This document shows positions 21,201 to 32,308 of a DNA stretch of 32,440 nt, one piece after another. The notes under the pieces were generated by a model. The model ran no database searches and had not been told where the DNA came from. It worked only from the letters and a program-made list of their open reading frames with translations. Numbering within the stretch: position 1 is the stretch's first letter; the number at the start of each line of letters is the position of its first letter. Where the stretch lies: positions 1 to 32,440 of the forward strand of contig JAAMPI010000556.1 in assembly GCA_013054445.1 (NCBI GenBank). Direction: 5' to 3'. The position numbers were made by a program, and so were the translations under genes. Origin of the DNA: Cudoniella acicularis. Taxonomy: Eukaryota > Ascomycota > Leotiomycetes > Helotiales > Helotiaceae.

Positions 21201-22786
21201 CTCCCGAAAGCAATGTTCTGGAATACCGTGTCATTGAACAGGACGCTATCTTGCTGAACCAAGGTGACATTTTGGCGGATCCAATCTGAATTCAGATCCT
21301 GAATCGAATTCCCGTCAATAAAGATTTCACCGCTCGTGGGTGTGTAATATTTCATGAGGAGATTTCCCAAAGTGCTTTTCCCAGACCCACTCTTACCAAT
21401 TACAAAGGTTGTTTCATTAGCAGGGAAGAAGAAAGTCGATTGCTTAAGTACCTCCTGTCGGCTGTTCGAAGGATATGAAAATGATACCTGAACTAATGAG
21501 CACAAAAACCAAACTGCAGCTTTAGTGAATTACTTCGTTGATTTCAATGTCTCCATCGCAAACATTCGGCCTGAGAGAGCCGGTCATGGTGCTTACTACG
21601 CCTTCTCTCTGGATTGCAACCATGAAAGTCTTTAAAGTTTCTCCTGCGGACATGCCCTTTTTGAGAACTAACCACTGTGAGAGGGTGATTTCTATTGCCT
21701 GCAAGGAAAACAAGCAGCAGTAGAAGGTTGTCAAAACGTGGCCCGGATTCAAGCCATGCTGAACCAAATATAGCCCGAACCAAAAACCTTGCACAAATAT
21801 CCCGACCATAAGGAATCTTGTAATTCCAAATTGGACGGCATTGGCTCTGGCCTGGATCATATACTTCGCGGCGACTTCTTTGATCGTTGTGTAATATTGC
21901 CATATTTCCTGCTCTTGACCATTGAAAGACTTCACTATGTTGATTGCTGTAAATGAAGTATTGGCGTATTTCGATGCCTTTGTGAGCTCTCTCTTCTGCG
22001 CTTCAATAGCAGGTCCCATACCAGATGAGAGCCAGATGATAATAGCTACAGCAATGGGGATCGTGGCGAATATGACAAGTGTAAGTTGCCAAGAGTAGAA
22101 AAATGCGACTCCAAGAGCAAAAAGAGATCCAGAAACCTGGGTGATAAATAAACCGAAGGGCTGCGATACTGCAAGTTGCAATTCGCGGGTTTGTCTATAA
22201 GGCATTAGAAAAGGTCTGAATGAGTCGGAGAGTATCATTACGTGTGTAACCGAATCAAGAGTGACCCAATACCGTCCTTGCGTAGGTCATACCAGCGCAT
22301 CTCTTTGTCCAGCATGCCCTCGAACAACTTTCTTCGAATGGCCTTTGCTTGTTGCTCTCCAAATATCATTTCGAACGTTAGACACACTCCTTGAATGACC
22401 CAGACTCCGGCACCCAATATTGCCAACGAAGCACACCACAGGGAAACGCTGCTCAGTACTTCATCACCGGTCGAGACTCCAGCGCCGAAATTTGCCAAGT
22501 CGGAAAATATGCGGCCATAGATAATGGCAGCTACTGGATAGGGTAGCCCACATAGTATTCCAAATACCACTGCAGCAAATACGGAAAATGTGTGCTGTCG
22601 TTGTGCGAATGTGAACAAAGATGACCAAGATGCCTTCTCTTGGGATTCAAGACCATCATCTCCATTTTCGAAAAGTTGCATTTCGTGCGTGCTTTGATGC
22701 GAGGGAATTAGTGTGTTTGGGATAGGCAAAAATTGATCATTTGAATGTTCGAAGCCTGAAGAGCCTCTACTTGATAACGTCGTCAT
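18265..22786 (-). CDS. Full-length ABC exporter, AtrD/Ste6-like ABCB type (frameshifted)
   Basis: Two-halved exporter (TMD-NBD-TMD-NBD) of the MDR/ABCB class, closest by eye to fungal AtrD/Ste6-like pumps that export hydrophobic compounds or a-type pheromone. Exons are 22786-22242, 22194-21534 and 21487-18265; introns are 47 and 46 bp (donors GTAATG and GTAATT). The first splice restores RLHTQTRELQL and the second INEVSFSYP. The start is the first in-frame ATG (MTTLSSRG). NBD1 has Walker A GKSGSGKST (433-441), LSGGQ (538-542), Walker B DE (562-563) and THD. A Ser/Pro-rich linker of some 200 residues follows, then TMD2. NBD2 has Walker A GPSGSGKST (about 1215), Q-loop VPQA, LSGGQAQR, LILDEATSALD and ISH. 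Between 18958 and 18998 the frame changes by one base, inside NBD2 after LYPP. Without the shift the protein would be about 1475 aa; read literally it loses the end of NBD2. No GT-AG pair explains it. Confidence 0.88.
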
Positions 22787-23544
22787 TGTCAAAGGTGGAT
22801 GTTGCTGATGCAAATCTAGTCAGGCAACGATTGAAGAAAAAATATTACACTAGGAGAAGTCGTATCGGGTCTATGTTGACGCAGCAGAATAGTCCAAGGG
22901 CCTCATGATATCAAGAATGATAATAAATTTGTATTCTTTACGTGAAGGAGATGGTTTGTGGCCGGGTATGCTTGCCCGTTCATATTGTTCTTGGAAGCGA
23001 ACAATTGGAAGAAGGGCAGGAGAACAATACCAACGTAGATTATGTCAGCAGGACCACGAACCACTTGAACTTCTGAATCGCCATAACCCTTGTGAGGCAC
23101 TGAATATGAAATAAATGAAGGTCCGCTTGGGCCGAGGCAAAGAAGAGGAAGCACATTGCAGTATCGGGGCTTGAATTTGAGTTGGATTGTAAAAGAGTAC
23201 CCGGCTCCAGTTACATAGCTTGCCACTTTCTGATGCATCGCAGTACCGGTATTTCATAGTTTAACAAAGCTACTTAAGTAGTGCTAGCACTGTATAGTGC
23301 AAGGAAAATCGAATTTTAGCCACTGGGCCACCAGGCAGATGGAATAGTATGGAGCCCAATACTTAGTCACGGCTTTTAGACCGCCGAAGTATTATCACAT
23401 AAATATCACGAAAATACCAGCCCAATCAAGATACTAGAATGCATTAGATGGCCGTTTCCATTCTGATCAGCGCGAAGGATGTGCGATGCAACGAGCACCA
23501 CTGGTAATATCATACAAGAAGAGAAAGTATCGAGTTATGGGGTA
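22787..23544. promoter_or_regulatory. Upstream region of the ABC exporter gene
   Basis: This is spacer between the ABC start and the 3' end of the PBDC1-like gene, both on the minus strand. No gene is supported; the minus-strand frames at 22903-23257 show no known domain. No clear TATA box or binding motif was identified. Confidence 0.4.
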
Positions 23545-24210
23545 TTATGATGCGCCGTCCGTCTCCTTTTGATTTTTCTCATATATCCAATCATTGAGCC
23601 CTGCACGATTTCTTGCAATCTCGATTGCGTAGAATTGCATTCGAGGGACTGGGTCGCAAGTCAGCATTTGGAATGCGAAGGAGAAGCGGCAGGCACTCAC
23701 CGAATATTGTCTCATCCTTTCCGTATTCCCACTTCGGATCAGATCTCATCATTGTGCCAAAGTTGTAGTCATCTATTTTCTTGTCGTATGCCATCATGAA
23801 CTTTCGCCATCGTTCCTTGCCAGTTTTGCTCTTCATCTCGTCCTCGTCGATGGTTTTCGCAGGATCGAAATCGGGAAAGTCGGCTTTGAGATGCTCGAAG
23901 ATTTCATCATCCATTTTTGTAAGTCTCAAGGTCGATCCGCGAACTTTTTCGAGGATTGCCCAGTATGTAGACATGTGTTGAACAACTAGTGGCGGGGTCA
24001 GTGGCGGGGTAAATTTTGGTTGTCGCGAGGGTTCCCTCAAACCTTTGACTGCAAATTGCTTCTCAATCTACAAAATTGTCAGCAGGCGGTTTCGTAGATA
24101 CACAATCATACGCAACCGCAGTCGCGACCGTAAGCAAGGGAGTTGTAGCATACATCTTCTAAGTTATCCGCCTCCTCGGCGTTGAAGTTGGCGGGGGGGG
24201 CGGCAGACAT
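23545..24210 (-). CDS. PBDC1: PBDC1/Ypl225w homologue (eEF1A chaperone family)
   Basis: Four exons: 24210-24154, 24067-24043, 23985-23701 and 23648-23545, giving 156 aa. Introns are 86, 57 and 52 bp. Exon 2 is only 25 bp (IEKQFAVK), supported because it restores the conserved KQFAVKVVQHMSTYW; its donor is the weak GTTTGA. The core reads LRLTKMDDEIFEHLKADFP, then GKERWRKFMMAY, DYNFGTMMR and ETIF, and the last splice gives FVPRMQFYAIEIARNRAGLN followed by DWIY, the family's most conserved block. Residues 1-19 are Ala/Pro-rich and non-conserved. The family was first named polysaccharide biosynthesis domain containing 1; the yeast member Ypl225w/Chp1 is reported to assist folding of nascent eEF1A at the ribosome. 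No signal peptide is present, so it is cytosolic. The gene looks intact. Confidence 0.9.
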
Positions 24211-25733
24211 GGTGAGGGATGAAAGAAGCTTATGGATTTTGTGTTGGGAGAATGTTCTTGTGCAAGTTTCGTTGACTTGAAGGAATCGAGCCCTCTCGCA
24301 ACGAGGTCTGTTTAATAGTCAAAATTCCGATCGCTGGCAGAAAGGAAGGGAACAGAAGAGAATGGTGGGCTCTCGCATGCTCTCGTCTGCTCCACTGGGA
24401 CCGGGATTTCCAAAGGTTTCTTTAGCCCGGAAGAAATGTCGGCCCGAAAAGGCCGGGGTTGCGCTTGGCATGGATCATTTCAACGACATGCCTTCCACAA
24501 CTGGAGTTCCAGTACACAAGAATGTTACAAGCACCTGAAAACCCCTGGAAAGCGTTGGTAACTCAAATCCTAGCATATGATTGCATCGATTCCCTCGATT
24601 TTCCAAATCCTAATAGGGCTTATCCACCTACAACGCCTGCACGCGACCCAAAAGACGCCGACACAACATCTATGCCATCATGAACATTCAGACATTCTTG
24701 TCTGCATGCAATGATTTAGCATCAAAGTCTACTTTAGCACACTTTTTCCATGAGACATAAAGAAAGCGTCAAGATAATTTACTGTTCTGTAGGAGTAAAA
24801 AGTAACCAGACGCCTGCTGCTTTGTAAAAACTACAGTAAACAAGTAACAGCCGAGTCTTCCCTCTTGGCCACGAAGAATTCCAGTTCTGGACAGTTCCTG
24901 TTAGGCTTTCATTATTATTGTACTCTTGGCAATCTGATGTTGACGCTTGATGTATACAGAAATCTGAGAGCATTTGCAGACCTTGGCCTTAAAATCTCCT
25001 TGCCCCTCACCCGCTCCTTTGCACTTATTTTTTTCATCAATCTGAAGTGTACATTTTCTGCTGCATATAACACTGGACAATGGCCTAGGAGTTTAAATCG
25101 TTTACTATGCCTTCACCACTCAGCAGTTTGCATCACTTATCTACTTGGAAGATTTCAAAGAACAGCTTTATGTCTTGGTAGAACACTTTTAAAGTGGCAG
25201 GAATATATTCTGATTAGTCCATTTATTTACTCCAGTCATTTAATCTTCTTTAAAATCAATAGTTCTCTAATAAACTCTGATTGTTCTGCATGGTTTGCGA
25301 CACCAACAGCCTGATAGGGTAAGGCATTCACCTGAAAAGAGATTTGTCAGTGCAGAAGTGCGGGTGTTGATGTGGATATAATTGCATGCAACTGTTGACT
25401 ACTCATTGCAATAAATTCTTCCGTGTGTAATAGAGGTATCATTCGGCGACCGTCTAGAAGTCTTCAACATTTGCTTGGATGTCAGAGTTGTTGCACCTTA
25501 TTTCAACTTCACGAGGCGTCCTGCTTTGTCTTCAACTTCACCTCTGTCACCAACGCGAGGTCCTTCTCTTTGTGGTAGAAAAGGCTAGCGTTCTCGGCTA
25601 TTGTAGCTATCTCCCCACAACCGAAAAAGTTCCTGTCAAGAAGATCGATTTCTCTAACTGCCTACGCATTCCGCATCTTGCGACCTTGGTACTTAGCAGT
25701 TGACAGTCAAGCGCTTCATGAGCACAAGCAAAC
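24211..25733. promoter_or_regulatory. Divergent intergenic region, PBDC1-like (-) and unknown gene (+)
   Basis: This 1.5-kb spacer separates two divergently transcribed genes and should hold both promoters. A frame open for 149 codons (24865-25314, +) has its first ATG at 24937. It encodes a hydrophobic, Leu/Phe/Ser-rich peptide with no recognisable domain, and I do not call it a gene. No tRNA was found. Confidence 0.4.
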
Positions 25734-27836
25734 ATGTTCACCCAATCTAGCGGGTTCGCTGCTTCCACAGGTAAGAAACTCAATTGATCGCGTCGCATCT
25801 CCAAAATTCTGATATCTCATAGCTTCCCTCAATCACTTCAACTTTGAATTGCCTCGAGTCAACTCATCCTCACCCTTAGACACACGAAGGTTATCATCCA
25901 ACTTCCGACCTTCAGATGCATGTCGAGAGCCGATTTACGAGGATGAAGAAGAACAATATGATAGGGAGCATGCGGGGTCAAGGCTTTCGAGTATTCGAAG
26001 CACATCAATTCACAAGCTAGGAGTCAAAGAGAAGACTGGTCTTGGAAAGAGCGCCACATTCGCAAGTCTTCGAAAGAAGGTTTCATTCAATGAATTCGGA
26101 GAGAAAATGAACAGCCTTGCGGAGAAGATGCGTTTTGGAGGTAGCAAGATCGATATATCAGAACTGTTCCCCCCGCCGCCTCCCCCACCAAATCCAGAAC
26201 TCGCGTACGATTTCCGGCCTCCCCCATTTGACCGAACGGTAGATCTCATGGCTTCCTGCGACATTCCGGAGCTCCCCGTGCAATTCACAATGCAGAAACC
26301 AAGGGCGTCAGGTAGGCGTTCTCGGAGCCACGCGCTTTTTACTCTGCCCCGCACTGTCCGTCGAAAAATCTATCGCTTCTGCTTCCCGGACGAATGTCGG
26401 AAGATATCCCTCTCCCCGCATTCCGCTACTCAACACGCGTTTAATGAATTATACTTTGCGTCGCCCTGGGATATCCTCGAAGATGTTAAAGGCGGTTTAA
26501 AAGCATTCAGAAAGTTACGCCAAGATCTCATGATCTATTTCTGGACTGAATACGAATTCCATGTCACTCTGACTCCCACGGCTGGCCCAATGTTCTCACC
26601 GCTGAGTGTGGTTTGGTTGCCCAATTATCTCGATATAGTCCAGAAGTTGACGGTCGAAGTTGACCTTACTAGATTTGGCACTGCTTATCACCCTTCTTCC
26701 CCACTTTTCTCTCTTAAGAAGGCTAAGGAGCGAAGAATGTTCGAAGAGATTATAGAGGGAATAAATAAGCGCAGAGGAAAATCAACAATGGAGGCATTGT
26801 CCATTTTATGCAGGCGTTATCATGGTTATCATGACCCGAAGCTTTTTGGTTTGGAATCGTTTGATGACCTGGAGGACGATGACCGTTATAATTTCTCAGA
26901 TGAATCGCATTACGCAGTTCAGGTCGTACATGCCCGATCGGATCCATGTAAGTCGTGCTACACCTTGCTCGCTTGGGCAAGAGTTCCAAGTTTAATACTT
27001 GCGCTAACATTCTTAACCTTTCAGTACCTTACTGCCCTGAAGAAGTCATGTCACTCTTTGACTGTACAGTCAATCTTCACAAAGTCTTGCGATGTCTGCG
27101 ACTTGCCGGGCTCTTCTATCATTATAGCCATGGTTTGATGGAAGTCACAATGATGATAGATGACAAACTCGTGTACGTCAAGCCCGCGGGACCAGCATGG
27201 CCTATACCACCCTCCCCAGGATCAATTGTCGCGTCTTCTCGGTCCAGTCCTCATGCAGCTTCTTATGAGACAACGTGTGGCGTTGGACCCGACATTGCGG
27301 AGCTTGCGCGGATACTTAACGAGAATAAAAGCGTTGCAGAAAACATTGGAGAGGAATTGCACAGATACGACTCTTCAATTTACACGGAGTCCGTCCCCGA
27401 CGATAAGCCCTCGAAGGGTGAGGAAAATATGAAAGTCTCACGACACGGTGGGAAGGAACCTGCAGACCAAGGGACTTATCAATCTTTGACAGCTTCACCA
27501 CCGTCTTCTATATTCTCCAAGCGCACTTCATCACCTCGTCGGAATTCACGTGCACTTTCTCCAAAACCCCAAGCAATCAGACCATTCTCACCTAACACTA
27601 TGAATGAAATGAATGAGAGGGACCCCATTTACCAACGTTCGGTTCTTGCTTTTCGCGCTTCCCGTGGCCTTGATCTTTCTTCGAATAGGTCTAGTTCAGC
27701 CCAGGTTGTCGAGAGACCGAACATTGAGACTCCGGGTGACATGAAACGATGCACGACCAGTTTGTGCATCACTCAAAAGGGTAAAGCTCAGAAGATATCG
27801 GAGAAGGTTGCTAACACATTTCGATGCTCTACCTGA
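25734..27836 (+). CDS. Uncharacterised protein with weak F-box/2EXR-like motif
   Basis: Three exons: 25734-25770, 25823-26947 and 27025-27836, giving 657 aa. Introns are 52 bp (donor GTAAGA, acceptor CATAG) and 77 bp (donor GTAAGT, acceptor TTTCAG); phases agree at both joins. The long frame in exon 2 has no usable ATG at its start, so a 37-bp first exon beginning MFTQSSGFAAST was chosen; it reads smoothly into ASLNHFNFELPRV. Layout: a disordered Ser/Arg-rich start, a poly-Pro run (129-135), then LPRTVRRKIYRFCF (187-200), which resembles the short LPxEIRxxIY helix of fungal F-box/2EXR-like proteins. An ordered block of about 250 residues follows, then a low-complexity Ser/Pro tail from about 460. 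No enzyme motif, signal peptide or membrane segment is seen. The function is unknown, and an adaptor role is only a guess from the motif. Confidence 0.75.
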
Positions 27837-28431
27837 TTGAGTTATTACAAAAAACCCAGTTCTAATTGAGGCTTGTATGCAATGGAAACAGGGGATGCAT
27901 AAATGGTCAAAGCTTGTGTAGGGAGACTATTCCACAATATTTCGAGCTCGGACGATACGAACTCAGTGTCAGATTATGTCAGTATTTGAAAAGGATGCTA
28001 GAAGGGATGTTACTTCACTACTACGAGGTGAAGAGAGATCTTTTCTGAGGCATTCATTTACCATTCAAATTTCCGATGGAGAAGAAGCGTTTGTTTAAAG
28101 ATTTTTGTAAATGATACCCACAGCTGAATTCTTTGCCCGTAACATCTGGACATTAGAGAAACAAATAAAATCCACTCCACTTGATCTTCAACTGTTTACG
28201 GATCTCGTTTTTCTTAATTGCCATGGTTCTTCCATCATTCGATGGTCTCCCCTGTTTTGTGAAGTTATAAAAAAGACTTCAAAGGTATCAAAGAACTGAA
28301 GGTTGAGGAACTTGACATTTAGAGATTCGAAATCTAAGGCTATGGTTGAATAAACGGGATCACTTATCTTCTCGGTAATTTCTCATGGCCTCAGAAAAAT
28401 CTGAAGTTTAGAGGTCAAGAGGCAGCATCTC
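27837..28431. other. Convergent 3' spacer
   Basis: This lies between the ends of the unknown plus-strand gene and the minus-strand DUF4246 gene. No gene, repeat or structured element was recognised. Short frames at 27866-28048 and 28111-28299 look random. Confidence 0.5.
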
Positions 28432-30509
28432 TTAATGCTCACAAAGCGAGAAAGTATTCTCCTCAAAAGCCTCCTCTAACCTTGTCGAGTAATGCTTCCT
28501 CTCCTCCATCAACTCCAACCTCAACTCCTTCGCCTCCTCCATCGCAATCGGGAAATCCCCCGCCTCTTCAAAAATCATATCCCTCAACTCCTTACTCAGC
28601 CCACCGATCGCCTTCTTCGTCCCCCCAGTCTGCCGATCCACTTCCTCCGCCCACCACTCTTTCTGCTGCGGCGGCACATTAGCCGTGCTTATGACCCTGA
28701 TACCAGGATCCACCAAGAACAGCGCAAGGATCTTGCGATGGCCATGTTTGGATCTATCAACCAGGGAGAAAGGCTGGACTTGGTGCTGCAGGACATTGGG
28801 GAACGTGAGGAGCCGGTTCTCGGAACAAGTTATTGTGCCAATCTTCTGGACGCCGGGGCCGTAATTTTCGCAACCGTAGACTTCTTCGAGCCAGCCGTGG
28901 ACGCCTTGTGGATAGCCCAGGTCATCGGCGTCTTCGGTGCTGGATTGTTGCCGGAAAGCGAGGTAGCTTTCTGTAATGTTTTCGTTGTCGAAGTAGTACA
29001 GTGCTGTTGCGCAGATATGTTCGTTCATTTGGCCTTCGACGTGCCATGAGCCCCCGTCGTAGGTGGGCTTCTCGGGTGAGAGCTCGATGTTTGCAAGTTT
29101 TACGATAATCTGGAGACCCCGATGGCCGTAGTCTTTGTGCAGATCGATATGGTTTGCTAGTTTGGGGGGAGTGAAGGCTTCTGGCTCGGGCTGCTCGGCT
29201 ACTCGGTAGTTTTCTTCCCATTCCCAGATCCGCTCGTAATAGGCGTTTTCAGACTCGTTCGCTTCTCTCTGGGGTTTTTCTTCCTCGGACACATCGTCGG
29301 GGTCGGCCGAGAAGGCGAGGGAATAGTTAATGCGTTGATGAAAGTCATGCTCGATCAGTGGGCTAAGAGACCTATTCCAGAGCGGAATGGCTTTGCCAAT
29401 GACGCTTTCGATGATTGAGTAGAGATCTGGATGGTATTCTGGGTGCAAGTTATTGATGTAGCTTGTGATTCTGCAAACGTGTGAGCGAGGCACCTCCTTA
29501 CAAAATGAGATGAGCATACGTCACTCGAGTGGGCTCAGAGATATCAACATCACATGGTAACCACTGAAACTTCCTGCTATAGGGATCCGCTGGGGCTGGG
29601 TAGCCACGACGGCGCACGGATGTGTTGTTGTCCTCGCCTTTTGGCGGAATCGCTATGACTTCACCCCTTCCAGAGTTCTGGATGCAATCGTCGAGGCCGA
29701 GTAGGCGGTCATGTAGTATTCGACTTCTGCCATAAATGAGGGGGAAAAGTGAAGGATGAACAAGGTCGAGGACCTTTCCATCAGATCCTGGGTGGTAATC
29801 TTTGCGATTTACTGGGATATTTTCCAGCTTTTCGACCGCTGACCTCAGGGAGAGCTTGAGATCCTGGGAAATTGCAACATCGGACTTGACAACATCCCCG
29901 TTGTATACGTTGACGATGCCGGTTTTCTGTCCAGATTATTAGTTATCGAATCAACTAAAGCGCAATCTGGTATGGTTGAGGACCATACCTTGAAGTTGTC
30001 TGCTTTCCATCGGAGTTCAGCAATGACCCAATCCATCATTTTTTGTGTCACATCACGGTCTTCAGTGGCCATTGCTTCCGCCTTCCACTTTTCAGCGATA
30101 GCATTATCAAAAACCTGTGAAGAACAATCAATATTAGAGCACAGCCCGTCAATGCTTTGATAATTCGAATGAAAATAATTTTGACAATGTGTCAGTCGTA
30201 TGGCTAACCTTCTCCTCCCAGCCCGGTTTGTCAGTCAAAGCGTTCATGATCTGCATCATCGTGATTTCCCTCAAAGTAGTAAGTGGTAGCCTGTGAAATA
30301 TTGTTAGCACGGCATCAATTATTACCACCATGAATATCCAATATCGAAATATACCTTGTCCACCCGTCCTGCATATCAGTCTCATTCAACGCCGTCTTAA
30401 TCAAATCCCTCCCCTCGCCTTCTGCAGGGCCTTTATATGATTTAGAACGGGGCACCCAACTGAGAGGAAGATTCAACCCGGGTAGATCAAATCGCGACAT
30501 TGCGGACAT
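28432..30509 (-). CDS. DUF4246 family protein, probable 2OG/Fe(II) oxygenase-like fold
   Basis: Five exons: 30509-30355, 30290-30209, 30114-29989, 29926-29520 and 29470-28432, giving 602 aa. Introns are 64, 94, 62 and 49 bp with donors GTATAT, GTTAGC, GTATGG and GTATGC; phases agree throughout. A second ATG at 30500 (MSRFDLPG) is an alternative start. The N-terminal half has LREITMMQIMNALTDKPGW and KMMDWVIAELRWKA, and the C-terminal half has GGSWHVEGQMNEHICATALY and HGHRKILALFLVDP, all typical of fungal DUF4246 proteins. His400, Glu402, His486 and Arg502 sit in the order expected of an HxE...H...R iron and 2-oxoglutarate site; this is my inference. The C terminus is a charged helix. No targeting signal is seen, and the substrate and pathway are unknown. 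The gene appears intact. Confidence 0.88.
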
Positions 30510-31789
30510 TGTGCGAAGATGCCGCAGAAGTTGATTATTGGTGAGATTGCGGGCTTCTTTCGGAGGGAGGGTTTTCCAAGAACTAGTCTCCTGGAGTACG
30601 CGTGGAAGAAAGTGTCATTCAGTTTTGAAGGAGGTGGTATGGTTATATATAAAGAAGACGCACGGTCTGGAGGAGAAGCACTGGAAATTACTTAGGTAGG
30701 TTAGGGCAGGAGCGAAAAATAGGGGGCGGGGAGGTTAGCGAACGCCACCAATAGACACCCGTAGGCAGCCACAAGGCAGAAGAGAGTAACCTAAGCAAAG
30801 AGTCACAGTCTCTACATAATGCGATATAAACAAGTCTAGCACTTATCTAAAGTTAGGATTCTTTAGGCTGCATAGTCTATCTAAATTATATATATCTTCG
30901 AGAAGTACCTGAACAGATCAAAGATTCCTGATTGGATCGCTTGAATACGCCTTCCTTAATGCGCTGGCACCCATCAAATGTGCACTCCCACGACAATTGT
31001 GTTACTTTACTAATTGGTTAATAAGATAATAATTAATAGGTAAAAAGTACGTATAATTTGCGGTTTTCGACATATCCTGTTTGAAAAATAATATCTTATA
31101 GGTCGAATTTTAGTGTTTCTCACCTGGTGCTCTAATTTTTGTATTTCCAATTCTCCCTACTCTTTATAACCACTAATTAGCTGTCAAAACATGATTTGAA
31201 ATTGGTAGAGGTTCACGGAAAAGAATACATTGTTTCTGAAATTAAAAATAAAACTATTCAGAGACCTATCGACGGAAATTTCAAATTACAGTTGCCTTTC
31301 AGCGGTGAAATCTGATAAGATAATATCTTATCGCTACTATCTTATTCGCGAATAATATCTTGTTGGCCAATTAATACGGTACATTTGATTATTGCGCAAA
31401 CATATAGATATAATGTACACTGTGTGCAAAGATGCTCCTGTAACCAGGATTAACTTAAGCTTATTCACATTAAAATCAGTCGCGATTCCGTGTCGGAACT
31501 ATAGACATTTGGGCGTTTCTCGACAAGGATCTTACGCGTATGTCAATCAACTCTATCTCTGTAGGACTTTTAGACTGGCCATTTTTAGTATTTCTTGCAG
31601 AGCTAAAATAGAGTTAAATATTTAATTTGGGGACGTGGCGACAAGGGTCACTGGCGCGTATTGGTCGACGGATCTTGCTAGCATAAATGTCTCAACCTCA
31701 ATCCAGGTTATTCGTTCTTCAACGCAAAGTTGACAATTGATACTGGGTATTGAGAAGAAAATCTTTGCCCATCTTCAGTCAAGATAATC
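30510..31789. other. Promoter of DUF4246 gene, then AT-rich gene-poor stretch
   Basis: The first 300 bases should contain the promoter and leader of the minus-strand DUF4246 gene; a TATATAAA lies near 30644-30651 on the plus strand. From about 30840 to 31620 the sequence is strongly AT-rich, with repeated ATAAGATA/TATCTTAT words and no open frame worth calling. It has the look of a degraded repeat, but no element ends were identified. Confidence 0.45.
31314..31332. repeat. Perfect 19-bp palindrome with GATA cores
   Basis: GATAAGATA, a single central A, then TATCTTATC. Each arm contains overlapping GATA motifs, the core recognised by fungal GATA factors. Related words recur nearby (about 31020, 31088, 31340 and 31355). 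Confidence 0.7.
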
Positions 31790-32308
31790 TTACCCACTAG
31801 CTGAAGGTGTTGCTTCTGAATCGAATAAAGTCGTTTGGCCAACTGTTGAGGTACCAATAGGCAAACTTCCTGAATAGATTATAGAAAGTATTGGAGAGGT
31901 TGCGATAGGCGACGATCCATCCGAAATTGCGGTACCATAGAGAGTCATTTGACCGACTGCAACTGTTCCAATGGAAGATCCACCAGATGAGGGAACAGAA
32001 TATATTAGTGAAGTTGCAATAAGAGGAGTAGAAGGAATGTTAGACCCAGCATTGAATATCGTGGTCTGTCCTACAGTAGCGGTGTTTATAGGCACCCCAT
32101 TCGAGAAAACCACAGAGAAAATAGGAGATGTTGCAACAGGTGAGGAAGATGCTGCTGCTCCATTGTCTGACGCTTGTGGTTGACTTTGAGCTGGTGATTC
32201 CGAAATGGGGGAAGTCAGCACGGTGAGGGGTTTTGAAGCATCTGTCGCTTGCGGTGTCGGAATGGGCGCTTGTGGGTAGGCTGCGTGATGGGTAGTGGGT
32301 AGTACCCA
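31790..32308 (-). CDS. Partial gene for a Ser/Thr-rich repeat protein
   Basis: An open minus-strand frame of about 172 codons is bounded upstream by TAA at 32309-32311 and ends at TAA 31790. No in-frame ATG serves as a start, so this is an internal or terminal exon, or a fragment. A possible acceptor (CACGCAG) lies near 32283, and a possible donor (GTAAGA) overlaps the stop, so further exons on either side are possible, including beyond the window edge. After a Pro/Gln/Ser-rich lead, three diverged units of about 39 residues follow, each with the pattern ATSPIxS...G.[PS]I.T..VGQ.TL[FY]. Ser/Thr/Gly-rich repeats of this kind are common in fungal cell-surface or secreted proteins; no signal peptide is in view, so location is a guess. 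Confidence 0.45.
   Translation of the reverse strand, partial: WVLPTTHHAAYPQAPIPTPQATDASKPLTVLTSPISESPAQSQPQASDNGAAASSSPVATSPIFSVVFSNGVPINTATVGQTTIFNAGSNIPSTPLIATSLIYSVPSSGGSSIGTVAVGQMTLYGTAISDGSSPIATSPILSIIYSGSLPIGTSTVGQTTLFDSEATPSASG

Noticed and set aside
24865..25314. 149-codon plus-strand open frame
   Set aside because: It begins with TTG, with a first ATG at 24937. The peptide is hydrophobic but matches no family I know and has no splice or context support. It could be revisited with RNA-seq.
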